Position numbers and translations under genes: made by a program. The notes beneath the pieces are model-generated. The model saw nothing but the letters and a program-made list of their open reading frames with translations, was not told the DNA's origin and made no database searches. 5,577 nucleotides of DNA from Balneolaceae bacterium (GTDB lineage Bacteria; Bacteroidota; Rhodothermia; Balneolales; Balneolaceae): the NCBI GenBank assembly GCA_007117235.1, contig SKGY01000148.1:1-5577 (forward strand), read 5' to 3'. Below, in pieces: positions 5,033 through 5,577 of this stretch. Position 1 is the stretch's first letter. Each line of letters opens with the position of its first letter.

Positions 5033-5577
5033 TTAAAATGCATAGCCAATTACGAGTGAGTGAGATGTATAATCATAGTCGCTTAAATCACCGTCAATAT
5101 TGTAAGAACGATAATCAAAATGGTAGCCAATAGACAGTGAATTGGTGCCAATCAGGTTTTTGAAAAATAGCTTGGCTTTGCCATCTGCCTGAAAAAGATT
5201 TCCACCAAACAGATTGCCCTGAGAAAAGCTAAACCCGTAATTGGGCGTTCCTTTCAACGTAAAATCTATATTTCTTGAAAGTCTAATTGCTGTATTGAAC
5301 CCGGTGCCCAGTGTTAATGAACTTTGCTGAAATTCAAAATCGGTTACTTCCTTTCTAACTCTCTTTAAGTCTGTTGTTAGTTGAAGTGGAATAAAAAATA
5401 GAAATCGTTCGCGATTATAAACAAGAAATTGATTGGAAATCCGCCCGGTTACATTAACATATGTGTGATCATTCATTCCGGTTAAATTTCCTCCCAAGCT
5501 AACAGAGAGATCCAGCCCGGGACTCTCAAGGCTCAACCTTAAAATGCTGTCATCAAAATCTAATTGGTCAATTATAG
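5033..5577 (-). CDS. Probable outer-membrane beta-barrel protein, C-terminal part
   Basis: The frame is open from the right edge of the window to TAA at 5035-5033, giving 180 visible residues. No ATG start or signal peptide is in view, and the TTG at 5536 is an internal Leu, not a start. The sequence is rich in alternating polar/hydrophobic stretches with aromatic residues, such as LTLGTGFNTAIRLS, FTLKGTPNYGFSFS and NSLSIGYHFDYRSY, separated by Gly/Asn/Asp-rich turns. It ends SLVIGYAF. A C-terminal Phe after a short amphipathic strand is the usual signal recognised by the outer-membrane barrel assembly machinery. I estimate eight or more strands in the visible part. The specific family and cargo cannot be identified; a porin-like, transport or assembly barrel is possible. 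It is the first visible gene of the minus-strand cluster, with the 96-residue gene starting 3 bp downstream. Confidence 0.8.
   Translation of the reverse strand, partial: IIDQLDFDDSILRLSLESPGLDLSVSLGGNLTGMNDHTYVNVTGRISNQFLVYNRERFLFFIPLQLTTDLKRVRKEVTDFEFQQSSLTLGTGFNTAIRLSRNIDFTLKGTPNYGFSFSQGNLFGGNLFQADGKAKLFFKNLIGTNSLSIGYHFDYRSYNIDGDLSDYDYTSHSLVIGYAF

Noticed and set aside
5534..5536. TTG at 5536 as the start of the barrel protein
   Set aside because: The frame continues without a stop to the window edge, and no signal peptide follows the TTG. The gene is simply cut by the window.

Overview
This window looks like an ordinary chromosomal housekeeping segment from a Bacteroidota-type bacterium, possibly a marine Balneolaeota/Rhodothermia-like lineage. 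The basis is the AT-rich sequence (about 40% G+C by eye), the absence of clear Shine-Dalgarno sequences before most genes (AT-rich leaders instead), the SWASFVEENPDR-type tail on RuvC, and an outer-membrane barrel protein ending in Phe. The lineage call is inference from protein style; no rRNA or other marker is present.

Plus strand, 1-3968: five genes read in the same direction. The 3' two-thirds of ruvC is followed 10 bp later by complete ruvA, which together encode the Holliday-junction resolvase and the junction-binding subunit. ruvB is not present. After an 82-bp gap comes an OmpR/PhoB-type response regulator with a TTG start. Nine bp later is its partner membrane histidine kinase, with a GTG start. 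The kinase has two transmembrane helices and essentially no extracytoplasmic sensor domain. After a 46-bp gap containing an imperfect hairpin comes a stand-alone mannose-1-phosphate guanylyltransferase, which makes GDP-mannose for polysaccharide or glycan synthesis.

Minus strand, 3972-5577: three tightly packed genes, read right to left, form an apparent operon whose promoter lies beyond the right edge. They are the C-terminal part of a probable outer-membrane beta-barrel protein, a 96-residue conserved-looking protein of unknown function, and a PhnP-like metallo-beta-lactamase-fold hydrolase. The last of these converges on the guanylyltransferase gene with only 3 bp between the two stop codons.

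No tRNA, rRNA, CRISPR array, insertion sequence, prophage or defence gene was seen. No gap exceeds 82 bp. I do not see a convincing previously undescribed system. The points most worth a second look are the response regulator/kinase junction (same frame, one stop codon, direct repeat, two non-ATG starts), the sensor-less kinase, the missing cysteine cluster in the PhnP-like protein, the uncharacterised 96-residue protein with two G6 tracts, and the hairpin abutting the manC start.
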